The notes under the pieces: generated by a model
What the model was told of the DNA's origin: nothing
Seen by the model: only the letters and a program-made list of their open reading frames with translations
The model's database searches: none
Source: Neostapfia colusana
Lineage: Eukaryota; Streptophyta; Magnoliopsida; Poales; Poaceae
Direction of reading: 5' to 3'
Length of the DNA: 64,000 nucleotides
Assembly: GCA_030760725.1 (NCBI GenBank)
Contig: JASWHV010000003.1
Coordinates: 59,596,517 to 59,660,516 of the forward strand
Position numbers and translations under genes: made by a program
Shown here: positions 11,155 through 21,889 of the stretch, piece by piece
How positions within the stretch are numbered: the first letter of the stretch is position 1
Layout of the letters: each line of letters starts with the position of its first letter

Positions 11155-12095
11155 ATGACAGCGGATAAACAGTTGGAGAACGGGTGGATGGTGTCCCACT
11201 GTTCTCACTGCAGCGGCTATCCGGAAACGTTGAGGCAAATGCTTCAATATTTTGGATACAGCAAGATGCCACAGTACTTCGCCAAGGGAGAAGGCGAGGA
11301 GGGGAACAAGACATGGACGATCCATGTCGAAGTTCCTGCAGGACCTACGCCACCTGGTTGGGCGCCGTTCACCGTTACGGTGAGAGGTAGACAACCAAAG
11401 GAAATGTGGCAAGTGGCAGCACGCGACACCATGTCGCGTTTCTGCCAGCTACACGTGAGAGCTATGGAGGGCACTCCATACACGCTCGTTCCAGTGGAGC
11501 GACAGGCTAATCACGTGTGGGAAGGAAGGTATATGGAGGCAACCGATCCGGGGTGCCCAAGGTACAACCCCGCGGAGGCAAACCTCAGCCTCCAGATAAG
11601 GGCGGGAAAGGCCATAATGGACAGCCAAGCTGCTCATACGGAGTGTCTCGACACAAGGCTCAAGGAGAGCACAAGCTGTGGAGACCATTTCGAGAGTGCT
11701 CACAGCGCACTCCGCAATGTGCTCCTTCCGATGACTAAGCGACTGAATGAACAGCATAATCAGTTGCATCGTCTGAAGAACGCAAGGAAGAAAAGCCGTG
11801 TTGACATCACGGCATTGAAAGAGCAAGTGCAGGCTCTGACCCAGCAGAACGAGGTCCTTACTCAAGAGCGGGACGGCGCTATTGAGGAAGGACAAGGCTG
11901 GGAAACTACAACCAGGCAATGGACGAGGTGCACGCGTTGCAGGACCTCGTACCTCCGGTATTGGGCATACTGGTGGTCTTGGGTCTTCCTGCAATGGGAG
12001 AACCTGAGATGGGAGAGGAGGTTGTAGATCCAGAGCCACCAGCAGAGGTACCGAAGGAGGACGACCCACAGGAGGTTGAGTTCTACTCCGAGTAG
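11155..12095 (+). pseudogene. Extra ORF upstream of gag: dsRNA-binding-like domain plus coiled coil, one frameshift
   Basis: The chosen ATG (11155) directly follows a splice-acceptor-like TTTTTACAG; another in-frame ATG lies at 11143. About residues 30-105 read as an alpha-beta-beta-beta-alpha pattern: a PQYF stretch, then WTIHVEVP and FTVTVRGR strands, then an Ala-rich helix (WQVAARDTMSRFCQ). This recalls a double-stranded-RNA-binding motif. Residues about 190-250 look like a basic coiled coil. The frame changes shortly before 11907; the following frame gives an acidic Pro/Glu tail ending at TAG 12093-12095. It is not gag, pol or a typical envelope. Elements A and B have lost this region. 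I recall similar proteins annotated as hypothetical in grasses. Function is unproven. Confidence 0.6.
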
Positions 12096-12371
12096 GAGGT
12101 TACCGTTGCCAAGTAGGGCAACCGGAATAGTGTGACCCAAACTTTTGTAACCAGTGACATGTCGTGTAGGCAGTAGCGTATGTATAGGTAGTGACGACAT
12201 GAGCACGACTTCTCGGAGACCCGAGAATAAAGTATCTTGTATAAAGTTTATGCTTTATCAATATATGTGAATGTTGTGCAAGTTATTCATGCGTCACTTC
12301 AAATACCTACTGTTTTATATGGAATTTTTTAAGTATGACATGTGCTGATAGCTGCTGTTTTAAATTTCAGA
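12096..12371 (+). other. Spacer between the extra ORF and gag: poly(A)-like signal and splice acceptor
   Basis: AATAAA lies near 12225, after the extra ORF's stop, followed by AT-rich sequence ending TTTTAAATTTCAG at 12370, one base before the gag ATG. This resembles a 3' UTR followed by an intron tail, so the extra ORF and gag may be expressed from differently processed RNAs. There is no coding content. Confidence 0.4.
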
Positions 12372-13415
12372 ATGACTCGTACTTGTGCCAACCCGGACAT
12401 TGGGGGTTCTAGTCAAGGGGGAGAAACCTCCCAACCGCCTCCCGAGGACTCCTCGGGACAACAACAGCAGCAGCAACCACAGCAACAACCGCCACCGCCA
12501 ACGGTTACTTTGGCAGATATTGTAGCAGCAATGGCGGGCTCTTATCAGCAGCATACGGAGTTGCTGCAGACCCTCATTGCCAATACGTCTCGACCAGAGA
12601 GGCGTCAAGATCATGAGGAGTGCCAACAGAGCTCCTACTCCGACTTTCTAGCTACTCATCCCCTGGTATTCTCAAGGGCGGATGAACCCATCGATGCGGA
12701 CAACTGGCTCCGCACGATGGAGATGAAGTTTGGGCTGCTCCAAGTGAGTGAGCAGGGCAAGACTCAGTTCGCGGTCCAACAGCTCCAGGGATCTGCGAGC
12801 GCATGGTGGGTGAACTACTGTGCTTCACAGCCCACCGACCGAGTTATGACCTGGGCGGAGTTTCGGACGGCCTTCAGGGCCTATCACATACCGCCGGGTA
12901 TCATGAAGAGGAAGACGCAAGAGTTCCTACGCCTGCAGCAAGGGAGCCGGAACGTACTGGAATACTCCAGGGCGTTCAACGATCTCGCGCTTTACGCGTC
13001 GTATCATGCCGATACTGACGAGAAGCGGCGGGACCACTTCTACCAGGGGCTTAACCCGCTCCTGATAGACAAGCTGGCGATGTTCAATCACGGCAGCCTC
13101 AACGACATAATTGATGCTGCGATTGTTCAGGAGGACTCCGGCAAGGAGTTAGCGGCGGCGGAAAGAAAGCAAAGCAAGCCGAAAAGCAGCGGAGAAGGAG
13201 GCAGTCCTTCTCAGAAATATCGGATGGTGAATCGCCCACCATCAGGTCCACGCTGGCAGCCACCACAGAGGCTGATACGGTTCCGCAGTCTGCCATATTC
13301 TTCACGGCATTCAGGCCGGCGCTGCCAGTACCACCTCCGCAACAACAACAGCAACGGCGGGCGATGCGCGTGCGTATGCACCTCAGCAGCACATGCTGGG
13401 CTTTCGTCCCCCTAG
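12372..13415 (+). pseudogene. gag: gag of element E (frameshifted before the zinc knuckle)
   Basis: The ATG at 12372 follows AAATTTCAG. After a Gln/Pro-rich N-terminus, the Ty3-type capsid region runs from about residue 115 to 250, with NWLRTMEMKF, ASAWWVNYC and a KRKTQEFLRLQQG helix typical of plant gypsy gag. The frame is then lost between about 13,275 and 13,390 in a CAA-rich stretch. The CCHC zinc knuckle that should close gag is read in the next frame (13,438-13,479). Gag would package the RNA and form the virus-like particle. The frameshift should block normal gag-pol. Confidence 0.85.
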
Positions 13416-14579
13416 CACAGGGCAAGCAGCAGCCACATGCTACAAATGTGGTCGTCCAGGACACTTCGCCAGCAGTTGTCCGGAGAGGCAAGGCGGCGAA
13501 GTTGCACCGCAGTTCCCAGGGAGGAATAAGCCCCGGAACCCTACTAATGCGCGGCGGGCAAACCCTAGGCCCGGCACTGTCCACCAACTTGCCATAGAGG
13601 ACGTGCCGGAGGGAGAGACGATCCTTGCGGGTGTGTTCCAACTCCACCAGCATCCCGCCATAGTATTGTTTGATTCAGGCCCCACACACAATTTTATTAG
13701 CCAAGCTTTCATTGCTAAACACAGCTTGCAAATACTACCCACCGATAGTCCATATTTGGTTTGTTCACCGGGTGGGAAGATTTCAGCAAGCGTAATGTTT
13801 TCCAAAGCACCATTATGCTTAGCGGGTAGAGTATACCCTACGTCTCTCATAATTTTAGAGGGGCAGAAGGTCGATGTCATCTTAGGGATGTCGTGGTTGA
13901 CCCGCCACGGTGCTGTTTTAGATACCGTCCTTCGAATCGTGCACTTGAACTCAGAAGTGCACGGATCTCACTCCTTATTTCTGGACAGTCCAGAAATAAA
14001 ACTTCCAAGTGTCTATCAATCCACAACTATCAGATTGGAAGATATTCCAGTGGTCCGAGAGTTCCCTGACGTGTCCTCGGATGATTTACCGGGGATGCCG
14101 CCCGATAGAGAGGTGGAGTTCAAGGTTGAACTTGCACCGGGAACCATGCCAATATCCCGAAGGCCGTACAAGATGGCGCCCAAGGAACTGGCTGAACTGA
14201 AGACCCAACTAACGGACCTGCTGGAGAAGGGTTTTATTAGGCCGAGCTCCTCGCCATGGGGCTGTTCGGCATTATTCGTAAAGAAGAAGGATGAAATGTT
14301 GCGGCTTTGCGTGGAATATCGTCCATTAAATGCCGTAACCATCAAGAACAAGTACCCGTTGCCACGGATCGACATGTTGTTTGATCAGTTGGTCGAAGCA
14401 AAGATCTTTTCCAAGATGGACTTAAGATCCGGGTACCATCAGATTAAGATCCGGGCTGAGGACATTCCGAAGACAGCTTTCTCGACGAGGTACAGACTTT
14501 ATGAGTACCTGGTCATGTCCTTCGGCCTCACCAATGCTCCAGCTCACTTCATGTACTTGATGAACTCGGTATTCATGCC
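13393..14579 (+). pseudogene. pol: pol of element E, first part: CCHC, protease, RT N-terminal half
   Basis: In order: a CCHC knuckle (Cys16, Cys19, His24, Cys29), an aspartic protease with DSG at about residues 94-96 followed by THNFIS, and the RT fingers and palm with PYKMAPKEL, SSPWGCSALFVKKKD, YPLPRID, DLRSGYHQI and FGLTNAP. The reading frame stops being E sequence at 14579, where element F is inserted after SVFM, just before the catalytic FIDD block. The open frame continuing to 14988 is F's LTR, not pol. RT resumes at 24591. Confidence 0.92.
14575..14579. repeat. Target-site duplication ATGCC (left copy) of element F
   Basis: ATGCC before TGTCGG is repeated at 24591-24595 directly after CTTCGACA. 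Counting only one copy restores the E reading frame through the palm of RT, which supports the assignment. Confidence 0.97.
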
Positions 14580-14637
14580 TGTCGGTACCCTCGATATGGG
14601 GTACCCCCGCGCACAGGGGAAAATGCCTAAGGATCTC

Positions 14638-14965
14638 GCCCTTCTCCGCAGGGAGAGCTCCAAAGGCGCCATGTGTCCAGTGGGGCCGGACCTCCCCCTC
14701 CTCAGAGGAGAGCTCCGGGCCCACCACGTGGCCAGAAGTAGCCAGACCTCCCCCCTCCGCGAGGAGAGCTCCGAAGGCGCCACGTGTCCCGTGGGGCCGG
14801 ACCTCCCTCTCCTCAGAGGAGAGCTCCGGGCCCGCCACGTGGCCGATAGAAGCCGTACCCCCCCCTTCCGCGGGGAGAGGTCCGAAGGCTCCACGTGTCC
14901 CGCAGGGCCGGACCTCCCTCTCCTCAGAGGAGGGCTCCGGGCCCGCCACGTGGCCAGCTGGACGG
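14638..14965 (+). repeat. 111-bp tandem repeats with G-box palindromes in the F LTR (U3)
   Basis: Three units are spaced 111 bp apart, taking CAYGTGTCC at 14670, 14781 and 14892 as markers. Each contains CTCCTCAGAGGAG, a perfect palindrome, and GCCACGTGGC or a close variant. CACGTG is the core of the plant G-box/ABRE bound by bZIP and bHLH factors. The position upstream of the TATA box suggests an enhancer array. Confidence 0.8.
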
Positions 14966-15356
14966 TGCTGCCTGCCCCCTCGCGGTAGGCAGCAGGTGTA
15001 AAGACGCACCATACCTTGCCCGTACAAGGTATTCAAGGCCCGTGCCTTCCCAAGACGCGAATACGCGGAGCACGCCTCTGTCAGGTGCCGTTGCGCCCAG
15101 TCGCATCGCAGACTGGCGCGCCGTGTCAGAACCTGCCAGCCAATAAACACAGCGGCAAGACATCCCCTGCCGCCCCCGCCGTCATCAACCACTACGACTA
15201 GCTTGCGGCATGGGCAGGGCGGCAGAACGAAGACTCGGAAGCCTTCGTTAGAGACAACTACCGACATAACTGCAGATACGATAGACGGCAGGCAATCTCC
15301 CCGGGACCATCTGTCGAGTCCCGGGCCCACCCTTGTAAGCCGCTCGAGCCTTGGAC

Positions 15357-15364
15357 TATAAAAG
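15357..15364 (+). promoter_or_regulatory. TATA box of element F 5' LTR
   Basis: TATAAAAG lies about 780 bases into the LTR, downstream of the repeat array, and is repeated at 24281-24288 in the 3' LTR. It probably sets the transcript start about 30 bases downstream. Confidence 0.75.
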
Positions 15365-15666
15365 GCTCGGGTAGGCAACGTTAGCAAGGGTTCGCACTCC
15401 AGCAACTCACACCCTAGACATAACTCACCGTCAAGCTCAGGACTCCGGTTCTGGGCAACAAGCAATACAGCGAGCACTTCTGCTCACCGTGGACGTAGGG
15501 TTTTACGCTCCGGCGGCCTGAACCACGTAAAACTCGCCGTGTCAAGCTTCTCCCTCACTCGTCCCTTACGCTGAAGCTCTCCGCAAGTGACTAGCCCCTC
15601 CGATAAAGAACCTCCGCGGGCTTCCCAGAGCAGGTCCGGGGGAAGTGTCGACCACACACTTCGACA

Positions 15667-15695
15667 TTTGGCGCGCCGGGTAGGGGGCTTTTCCC
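15667..15695 (+). other. PBS region of element F
   Basis: TGGCGCGCCGGGTAGGG begins two bases after the LTR end, where a PBS belongs. It differs from the initiator-Met PBS of the other elements here. The primer tRNA cannot be named with confidence by eye. Confidence 0.6.
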
Positions 15696-16183
15696 TTGCA
15701 CGACGAGTTTCTGCCGACGAAGATGACGAAGCTTCCTTCAGCGGCAAGCTCTCCTCCCCCGCGTTCACGGTGGACCATGACTAGCGGGGAATACGTGTCG
15801 ACACACTCAGGACGGAGTGTGTCGGCGCAAGCTGGAAGCCAGCAGCCGACTCCGGCAACGCCGACACCGGCAATGCAGGCTCCAGCTAGCGTGAGATCTT
15901 CTGCAGCGCTGAGCTTTCCCCACGGGGGCGCGCTAGCTGCAGCAAGAGCGCTACTGCGCAATCCACCTGCTGGGGACGCGCCTCAGGCAGCGACCCAGCA
16001 GTGGATTTGCGAGGTAGACCGTCTCGTCATCGCCGCCGCAAACCCTTGACTTCGGCGGGGACGACGCTCCGGCCAACCGGCTGTGTCGCTGATGCGCATG
16101 CCAACGGTTGACGGGCAGACGGCGGATTCCAGCTCCACCAGGCCCCCATTACGGACCTGAGGACATAGCTGGAACAATGCCAC
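15696..16183 (+). pseudogene. gag: gag N-terminal remnant of element F
   Basis: An open stretch (15696-16049) encodes a Ser/Pro/Thr-rich N-terminus. A stop and shifted frames follow to 16183. The conserved capsid core expected in Tat gag is not found between here and the spacer starting at 16184, so the middle of gag appears deleted. The assignment rests on position and composition. Confidence 0.5.
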
Positions 16184-17191
16184 TTGGGCCAAGATGCCCG
16201 AGTGTTCCTAGAACGACGTCGGGAAAGGCGTCGCAACCAAGAGGCCGGCGACAGCATGACGTCAGCCTCGACCCTGCCTGAGGCGCAGACCTTCGACGTC
16301 TCAGAGCTCTTCAGCCTGGCGGACAAGTGCGCCAGAGCAGCAGAAGGGCGGAACTGGCACTCCCTGCCAGCCTCCGAGTCAGGAGGACAGCCCGGATCTG
16401 GCGCTGCTTCCTATGGAAGCAGCAAGAAGATCAAGAACCGGGGCGGTGGCAAGATAAAGTCACCGGCCGCGGCTCCCGTTGCCGCAGCAGCGGTACCCAG
16501 TGGAGCTCAGGGGCCGCGCCCCGACAAAAGGCAGCGACAGTCACCAGCCCCAGAGGGTGACCAAGGCGAGCTATGCCCCATGCACGGCAGCTGTCGCCAT
16601 ACTACTGCTGAGTGTCGGGAGATTCAGAAGCTCGTGGAGCGCTTCCGCAAAGGGAAGCAGCTGCGGACTGATGCCCCACCCTTCCGTCAAAGGGAGGGCA
16701 AGCAGAAGGTCGACGCCCCAGACAACGTCGACCACCAAGTGGAGTTCCAGGAGACTCAGTGCGCCGTGAAGGCGGTGAGCAACCATGAGGACTCCAGCTC
16801 CATCGATGATGAGCACCGAAAGGAGCTCTACGTCATATACGGCGGGTCCGCCGAACTCTCGTCCCGAAGCGCGGTTAAGACTTTGCGCCGAGCGGTAGCG
16901 TCGGTGGCTCCACTCCCAGGTGCCGCACCACACCTCAAGTGGATGGGAACCCCCATCAGCTTTGATGCCACCGACTGCCCCAGGAACATGGCTCGGGCCG
17001 GCCAACTACCGCTCTTGGTAGCGCCCACCATCGCCAACGTGAGAATGTACCACGTTTTGGTAGATGGCGGAGCTGGGCTGAACCTCATCAGCTGCGCAGC
17101 TTTTCCTGAAGCTGCAGATCCCGATGGCCAAGCTCACCCCGTTGAGCCCGTTCTCAGGGGTAGGGCCGGGACAAGTCGTCCCCTACGGTAA
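16184..17191 (+). pseudogene. gag C-terminus and protease of element F
   Basis: The frame carries the late-gag motif ELFSLADKCARAAEGR, a basic/Ala-rich linker and a CPMHG...HTTAECREI motif, the zinc-finger-like end of Tat gag. The protease follows, with VLVDGGAGLNLIS near residue 290, DGG replacing the usual DSG/DTG. The frame is lost after the active site, and the rest of the protease (YILFDVAEIDLPFNAIIGRPAL) continues in another frame from 17124. Confidence 0.8.
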
Positions 17192-18350
17192 CATCAGCCT
17201 TCCGGTGACCTTTGGGGCACCAGACAGCTATCAGACAGAGTACATTCTGTTCGACGTAGCGGAGATCGACCTCCCCTTCAATGCCATAATCGGCAGGCCA
17301 GCCCTGTAGCGGTTCATGGCCGCAGCCCACTACGGCTACCTCGTCCTAAAGATGCCTACACCAACAGGCATCCTCAGGATTCGTGAAGACCGCACTGCTG
17401 CAGTGTCGGCCTTGGAAAAGCTCCAGGCACTTGCGACAGCACGAGCACCAGCCCCTGGCAGTGCGGAACCAGACCGACTCCGCCCGAGTGCACGCCACCG
17501 TGCCTCTGCCGCTGCACCCCGTGTGCAACCCCTCGATGAGGGCGACGTCTCCCTGAAGGTCGTCCAAGTCGGCGCCGAAGCTGCCCAGACCACCCGGGTA
17601 GCCGGGGGCCTGGATAGTAAATAGGAAGGCACGCTCATCACCTTCCTCCGGCACAACGTCGACGTGTTTGCATGGCAGCCGCCACAGATGCCGGGGATCC
17701 CTAGGGAGGTGATTGAGCACCACTTGAAGATCTTCCCTGAAGCCCGACCAGTCCAACAGAAGCCTCGCAAGAAGTCCATCGAGCGGCAGAACTTCATCCG
17801 AATAGAGGTCAAGAAGCTGCTAGATGCTGGCTTCATACGGGAAGTCCACCACCCCCGGTGGTTGGCAAACCCCGTCGTTGTCCCGAAGGCCGGTGGGAAG
17901 CTCCGGATGTGCATCGACTACACCAGTCTCAATAAGGCATGTCCCAAAGATCCATTCCATCTCCCCAGAATAGATCAAATAGTAGACTCGACATCAGGCT
18001 GCGATATGCTGTGCTTCCTAGACGCCTACTCGGGTTTCCATCAGATCCCCATGTCTAGAGAAGATGAAGAGCACACCTCCTTCATCACAGTAGATGGCGT
18101 GTATTGTTATGTCTCTATGCCTTATGGCCTAAAGAATGCTCTCCCCACCTTTGTACGTGCAATGCACAAAACCTTTGGAGAGTTAATAAGAGACTTAGTT
18201 GAGGTGTATGTCGATGACATTGTTGTCAAGGCCAGGAAGAGTTCATCCTTGTTAGATAACCTAACCTTAGTCTTTGACAAATTGCGCTCCACGCGCACCA
18301 AGCTGAACCCCGACAAATGTGTGTTCGACGTATCCTTTGGGAAATTTTAG
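17124..18350 (+). pseudogene. pol: Protease end and RT of element F (two in-frame stops)
   Basis: One frame runs from the protease C-terminus through a linker to RT, broken by stops at 17307-17309 and 17622-17624. RT blocks are visible: EVKKLLDAGFIRE, NPVVVPKAGGKLRMCIDY, FLDAYSGFHQI, MPYGLKNA, and the catalytic YVDD at 18207-18218. The frame breaks at about 18,345 and continues two frames away. RT copies genomic RNA into DNA; this copy cannot be read through. Confidence 0.9.
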
Positions 18351-19223
18351 GATTCCTGGTCTCTCACCGAGGAATTGAGGCCAACCCAGAGAAGATCAAG
18401 GCCATCGACTTGATGCGGCCTCCTGCCCGCATCAAAGAAGTCCAGAAACTCACGGGATGCCTAGCCGCGCTGAGTCGGTTTATACCGAGGCTAGCAGAGC
18501 GGGCGCTCCCCTTCTTTAAGCTCCTACGCAAATCCGGTCCAGTTGCATGGACTGACAAAGCAGAAGAAGCTTTCTAGGAGTTGAAGCAACTCCTGGTGAC
18601 CCTACCTATCATGGTAGCCCCCGAGCCCGGGGAGCATTTGTTGCTCTACATTGTGGCGACAACCGAAGTGGTGAGTATGGTCCTCGTCGCAGAGCGGCCG
18701 GACCTCTCGTCATCACAGCCTGCTCCGGTAGCAGGAGACAGGCGCCAGGAAACCCCAGAGGTCCAAGACGGCCTCCCGGACCTCCAAGACAACCTCCCGG
18801 AGGTCCGAGGCGGACCCCCGGACCTCCAAGATAACCTCCCGGGGGTCCAACGGGACCCCCCCGGGGGTCCAACGGGACCTCCCGGAGATCCAGCGGGACC
18901 TCCTGGAGCTCCCAGAAAACCAGCGGGACCTCTCGGAAGGCCAAGGTGGCTTAGGAGCCTTCGAGTCCCAACTCCCAGAAGCCCCCCTGGACCCACTCAC
19001 CTCCGGCAGGCCCGAGCCAATGGATGAAGACCTCTCTGACCTAAGAGAGAGGGTCCGAACCATCCAGAGGCCTGTCTACTACATCAACGAAGTCCTCCAA
19101 GACGCCAAGACAAGGTACCTGGAGGTCCACAAGCTGCTGTATGCATTGCTCGTGGCGTCCAGGAAGCTCCGCCACTACTTTTAGGCCCACCGGGTCTCGG
19201 TAGTCACCTCCTATCCGCTGAAG
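18317..19223 (+). pseudogene. RT thumb and first RNase H of element F, with collagen-like insert
   Basis: It contains LGFLVSHRGIEANPEKIKAI (RT thumb) and then RNase H remnants, with a stop at 18575-18577. RNase H is split by a Pro/Gly-rich stretch (about 18,720-19,000) made of GACCTCC-type DNA repeats that translate as PPGG/GPPGDP-like motifs. RNase H sequence resumes in another frame with RPVYYINEVL (about 19,070) and has a stop at 19182-19184. Confidence 0.75.
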
Positions 19224-20180
19224 ATGATCCTTCACAGCCCCCATGCGACTGGCAACGTTGCTAAATGGGCAGCGGAGCTGGCGGAGTTTGAGCTGGACTT
19301 CCTTCCTCGCCATGCAGTCAAAAGCCAAGCGCTGGCTGACTTCGTGACTGAGTGGACACCAACGAAGGCTGACCCAGGGGGCCACGAAGACGGTGAACTA
19401 GAGCACCGAGCTCCGGTCTTCACCGAGCCTCACTGGATGCTCTTCTTCGACGGTTCCTCGTGAAAGCAGGGGGCCGGTGCCGGCGTACTGCTTCTCATGC
19501 CATCGGGGGAGCAGTTTGGGTACATGGTGCGTCTCAATTTCAAGGCAACCAACAACATGGCAGAGTATGAAGCACTCATCTTTGGCCTACAGACAGCCCT
19601 GTCTCTGGGCGCTCACCAGTTGTTGGCACAGGGCGACTCCCAGCTGGTTATCAAGCAAGTTAAGGACGAATGCTCCTGCAATGACCCGCAGCTAGCTGCT
19701 TATCTGCTCCATGTGCAGATGCTGGAGAAAGACTTCCTCGCCTTGGACCTGCGCCATATACCGCGCGTTGGCAATGCTGCAGCTGATGACCTCTCAACGA
19801 AGGCCTCCACCGGAGCCCCTGTGCCCGAAGGAGTCTTCGAGAGGACGCTGCTGTGGCCCACAGCCCGGCCCACCGAGCCGGACGAAGGGGGATGGACCAG
19901 CACCTCGAAGCTGGCGGTCCTGACAGCCCTGCAACCATGGACGCCGCCAAGGATCGTAAGCGTCACTGGGGACTCCGTGCAACCCAGCGCTCAAGATCCA
20001 GAAGCTCAAGTCAGACCCGATGCATGGATCACGGAGATCCGGGACTACTTGAAAGATAACATCCTCCCTGATGAACGTGTATCCGCTGAACGGATCGTGC
20101 GCATGGCTAAGAGATACGCTCTGGTAGAAGGGGATCTCTACCGGCGTGGCGCCAACCACGTCCTATTGCGGTGCATAACC
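19224..20180 (+). pseudogene. RNase H end and archaeal-type RNase H of element F
   Basis: This starts with the tail of the first RNase H (FLPRHAVKSQALADF). After a short linker comes the second domain: MLFFDGSS, a stop (19460-19462), then GAGAGVLL, ATNNMAEYEAL, GDSQLVIKQV and RHIPRVGNAAADDLS. These blocks hold the Asp/Glu/Asp/Asp residues of an archaeal-type RNase H, the extra domain that marks the Tat lineage. The frame is lost at about 20,180, at the entry to integrase. Confidence 0.85.
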
Positions 20181-21259
20181 CAGGGGAAGGCTGCGACTTG
20201 CTCACTGAGATCCATGGAGGCGAATGTGGGAGTCACTCTTCCTCACGCACGCTTGTCGGTAGAGCCTTCCGGCATCGCTTCTACTGGCCGACAGCACTCC
20301 AGGATGCCGTCAAGCTGGTCGAGAGCTGCAAGGCGTGCCAGTTCCACGCCAAGCAGATCCATACACCGGCTCAGGCGGTACAGATGATCCCGCCCTCATG
20401 GCCGTTTGCCGTATGGGGGTTATACATCCTGGGACCATTCCCCAGAGCCGTCGGGGGATTCCGGTACCTCTATGTCGCCATCGACAAGTTCACCAAGTGG
20501 CCGGAAGCCACACCGGTCATCACCATCTACAAGAAATCCACAGTAAAGTTCATCAAGTCGATTGTCTGCCGGTTCGGGGTCCCGAACAGAATCATCACTG
20601 ACAACGGGACCCAGTTCACCAGCGCAGCGTTCCAAGACTACTGCGAAGACCTAGGCATCCAGGTGTGCTACGCCTCTGTTGCTCACTCAAAGAGCAATGG
20701 GCAAGTCGAGAGGGCCAACACCGAGATCCTTCGGGGCCTCAAGACTCGCACCTATGCCAGCCTAAAGAAACATGGTGCCAATTGGGTGGATGAGCTTCCG
20801 AGCACACTATGGGCTAACTGGACATCCCAGAGCCGGGCCACCGGAGAGACACCCTTCTTCATGGTGTACGGAGCCGAGGATGTGCTTCCCCCAGAGATCA
20901 CCATGAAGTCTCACCGTGTCCGGGCTTACGACGAAGCCACGCAGGACAACCTCCGGCGTGAAGACCTCGACCTCGTCGACGAGGTCCGGTTACATGCAGC
21001 ACTCCGCAACGCACGATACAGACAAGCGCTCCGGCGCTATCACCAAAGGTCTATGTGTGTCCGGGAGCTGTAGAAAGGCGACCTGGTGTTGCGACGCATA
21101 CTTTCTCGTGAAGGGACCCACAAGCTCTCCCCCAGCTGGGAAGGCCCCTTCCGAGTCACGAAAGTGTGCCGCCCCGGGTGCGTACGCCTTTCCGCCGAGG
21201 ATGGGTATCCGCTCCCGAACCCCTGGAACATCGAACACCTCCGTAAGTTCTATCCTTAA
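20171..21259 (+). pseudogene. Integrase of element F (one internal stop)
   Basis: The HHCC zinc-binding start (EIHGGECGSH ... CKACQF) is followed by the catalytic core, with the first Asp in GPFP/YVAIDKF context, TDNGTQF (second Asp) and NGQVERAN (Glu), in D,D35E order. A TAG at 21071-21073 interrupts the C-terminal domain, which then continues (KGDLVLRRI ... WNIEHLRKFYP) to TAA at 21257-21259. Integrase would join the cDNA to the host chromosome. Apart from the stop and the upstream frameshift this is the best preserved domain of F. Confidence 0.9.
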
Positions 21260-21889
21260 AGAAATAGTAGGGCAGTCTCTTCTTTTTAATAGATCCCATA
21301 GAGTCCAGGAACAGCGCTCGGAGCAGCTAAGTCTCAGGGGACGGTCCAGGACTACGTTCAGCATGGCCTGGTTCCGACCCTAAGCGCGTAGAGTCTTGAT
21401 TCCCTTTTAATGGGGCGGGTCGCTGCCTCCATGTTTAGCCTGCCTTCCTCCTATGGAAATTTATAGGGAAAGAACCTGTCCTACTTTGCTCTTCCCTTAT
21501 GCTCATTCAAATTACGTATTAATTTTTATGACCTCACTTCCTAGGTATGTTCACCATATACTCAGTCCCCTTTTTCCCATTCTCACCTCTAGTCGGCATT
21601 TGCTAACCTGCCTGGGGCGATTGCGTTTGAGATACCTGCCGATGGCCAGGGGGCCCCGAGCCCGCGGCACGTCGCGCACTAAAATTCCCAAGCACGGTGC
21701 ACCGAATCGGGATCATAAAACAAATAAGACTATGAGATCGGAAAGGGGGGAGCCCCAAGGAGAATTACGTTTCCCTTGTTTGTGTGCAGGACCCTTCGGC
21801 CTTGGCTCCCCGCAGGAGTATGGTAGGAGTACCCAAGCAGTTGGCCACACCTACCAGGGGGCCGCTACGGACCGCGCAAGACCGAGAGA

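Larger units (their letters stand above)
14580..15666 (+). repeat. 5' LTR of element F (1,087 bp)
   Basis: It starts TGTCGGTACC and ends CTTCGACA, matching 23506-24590. It contains three 111-bp tandem repeats with G-box-like CACGTG palindromes, a TATAAAAG at 15357-15364, and an R/U5 part that carries no genes. Confidence 0.95.

Noticed and set aside
14580..14988. Continuation of the E pol ORF as a fusion protein with repeats
   Set aside because: The open frame runs into the F LTR; the TSD and LTR match show that it is a chance read-through of G+C-rich repeats.
14422..15477. Long minus-strand frame of 351 codons
   Set aside because: It spans the E/F boundary and the LTR repeat array, and mirrors G+C-rich tandem repeats; no protein family is seen.
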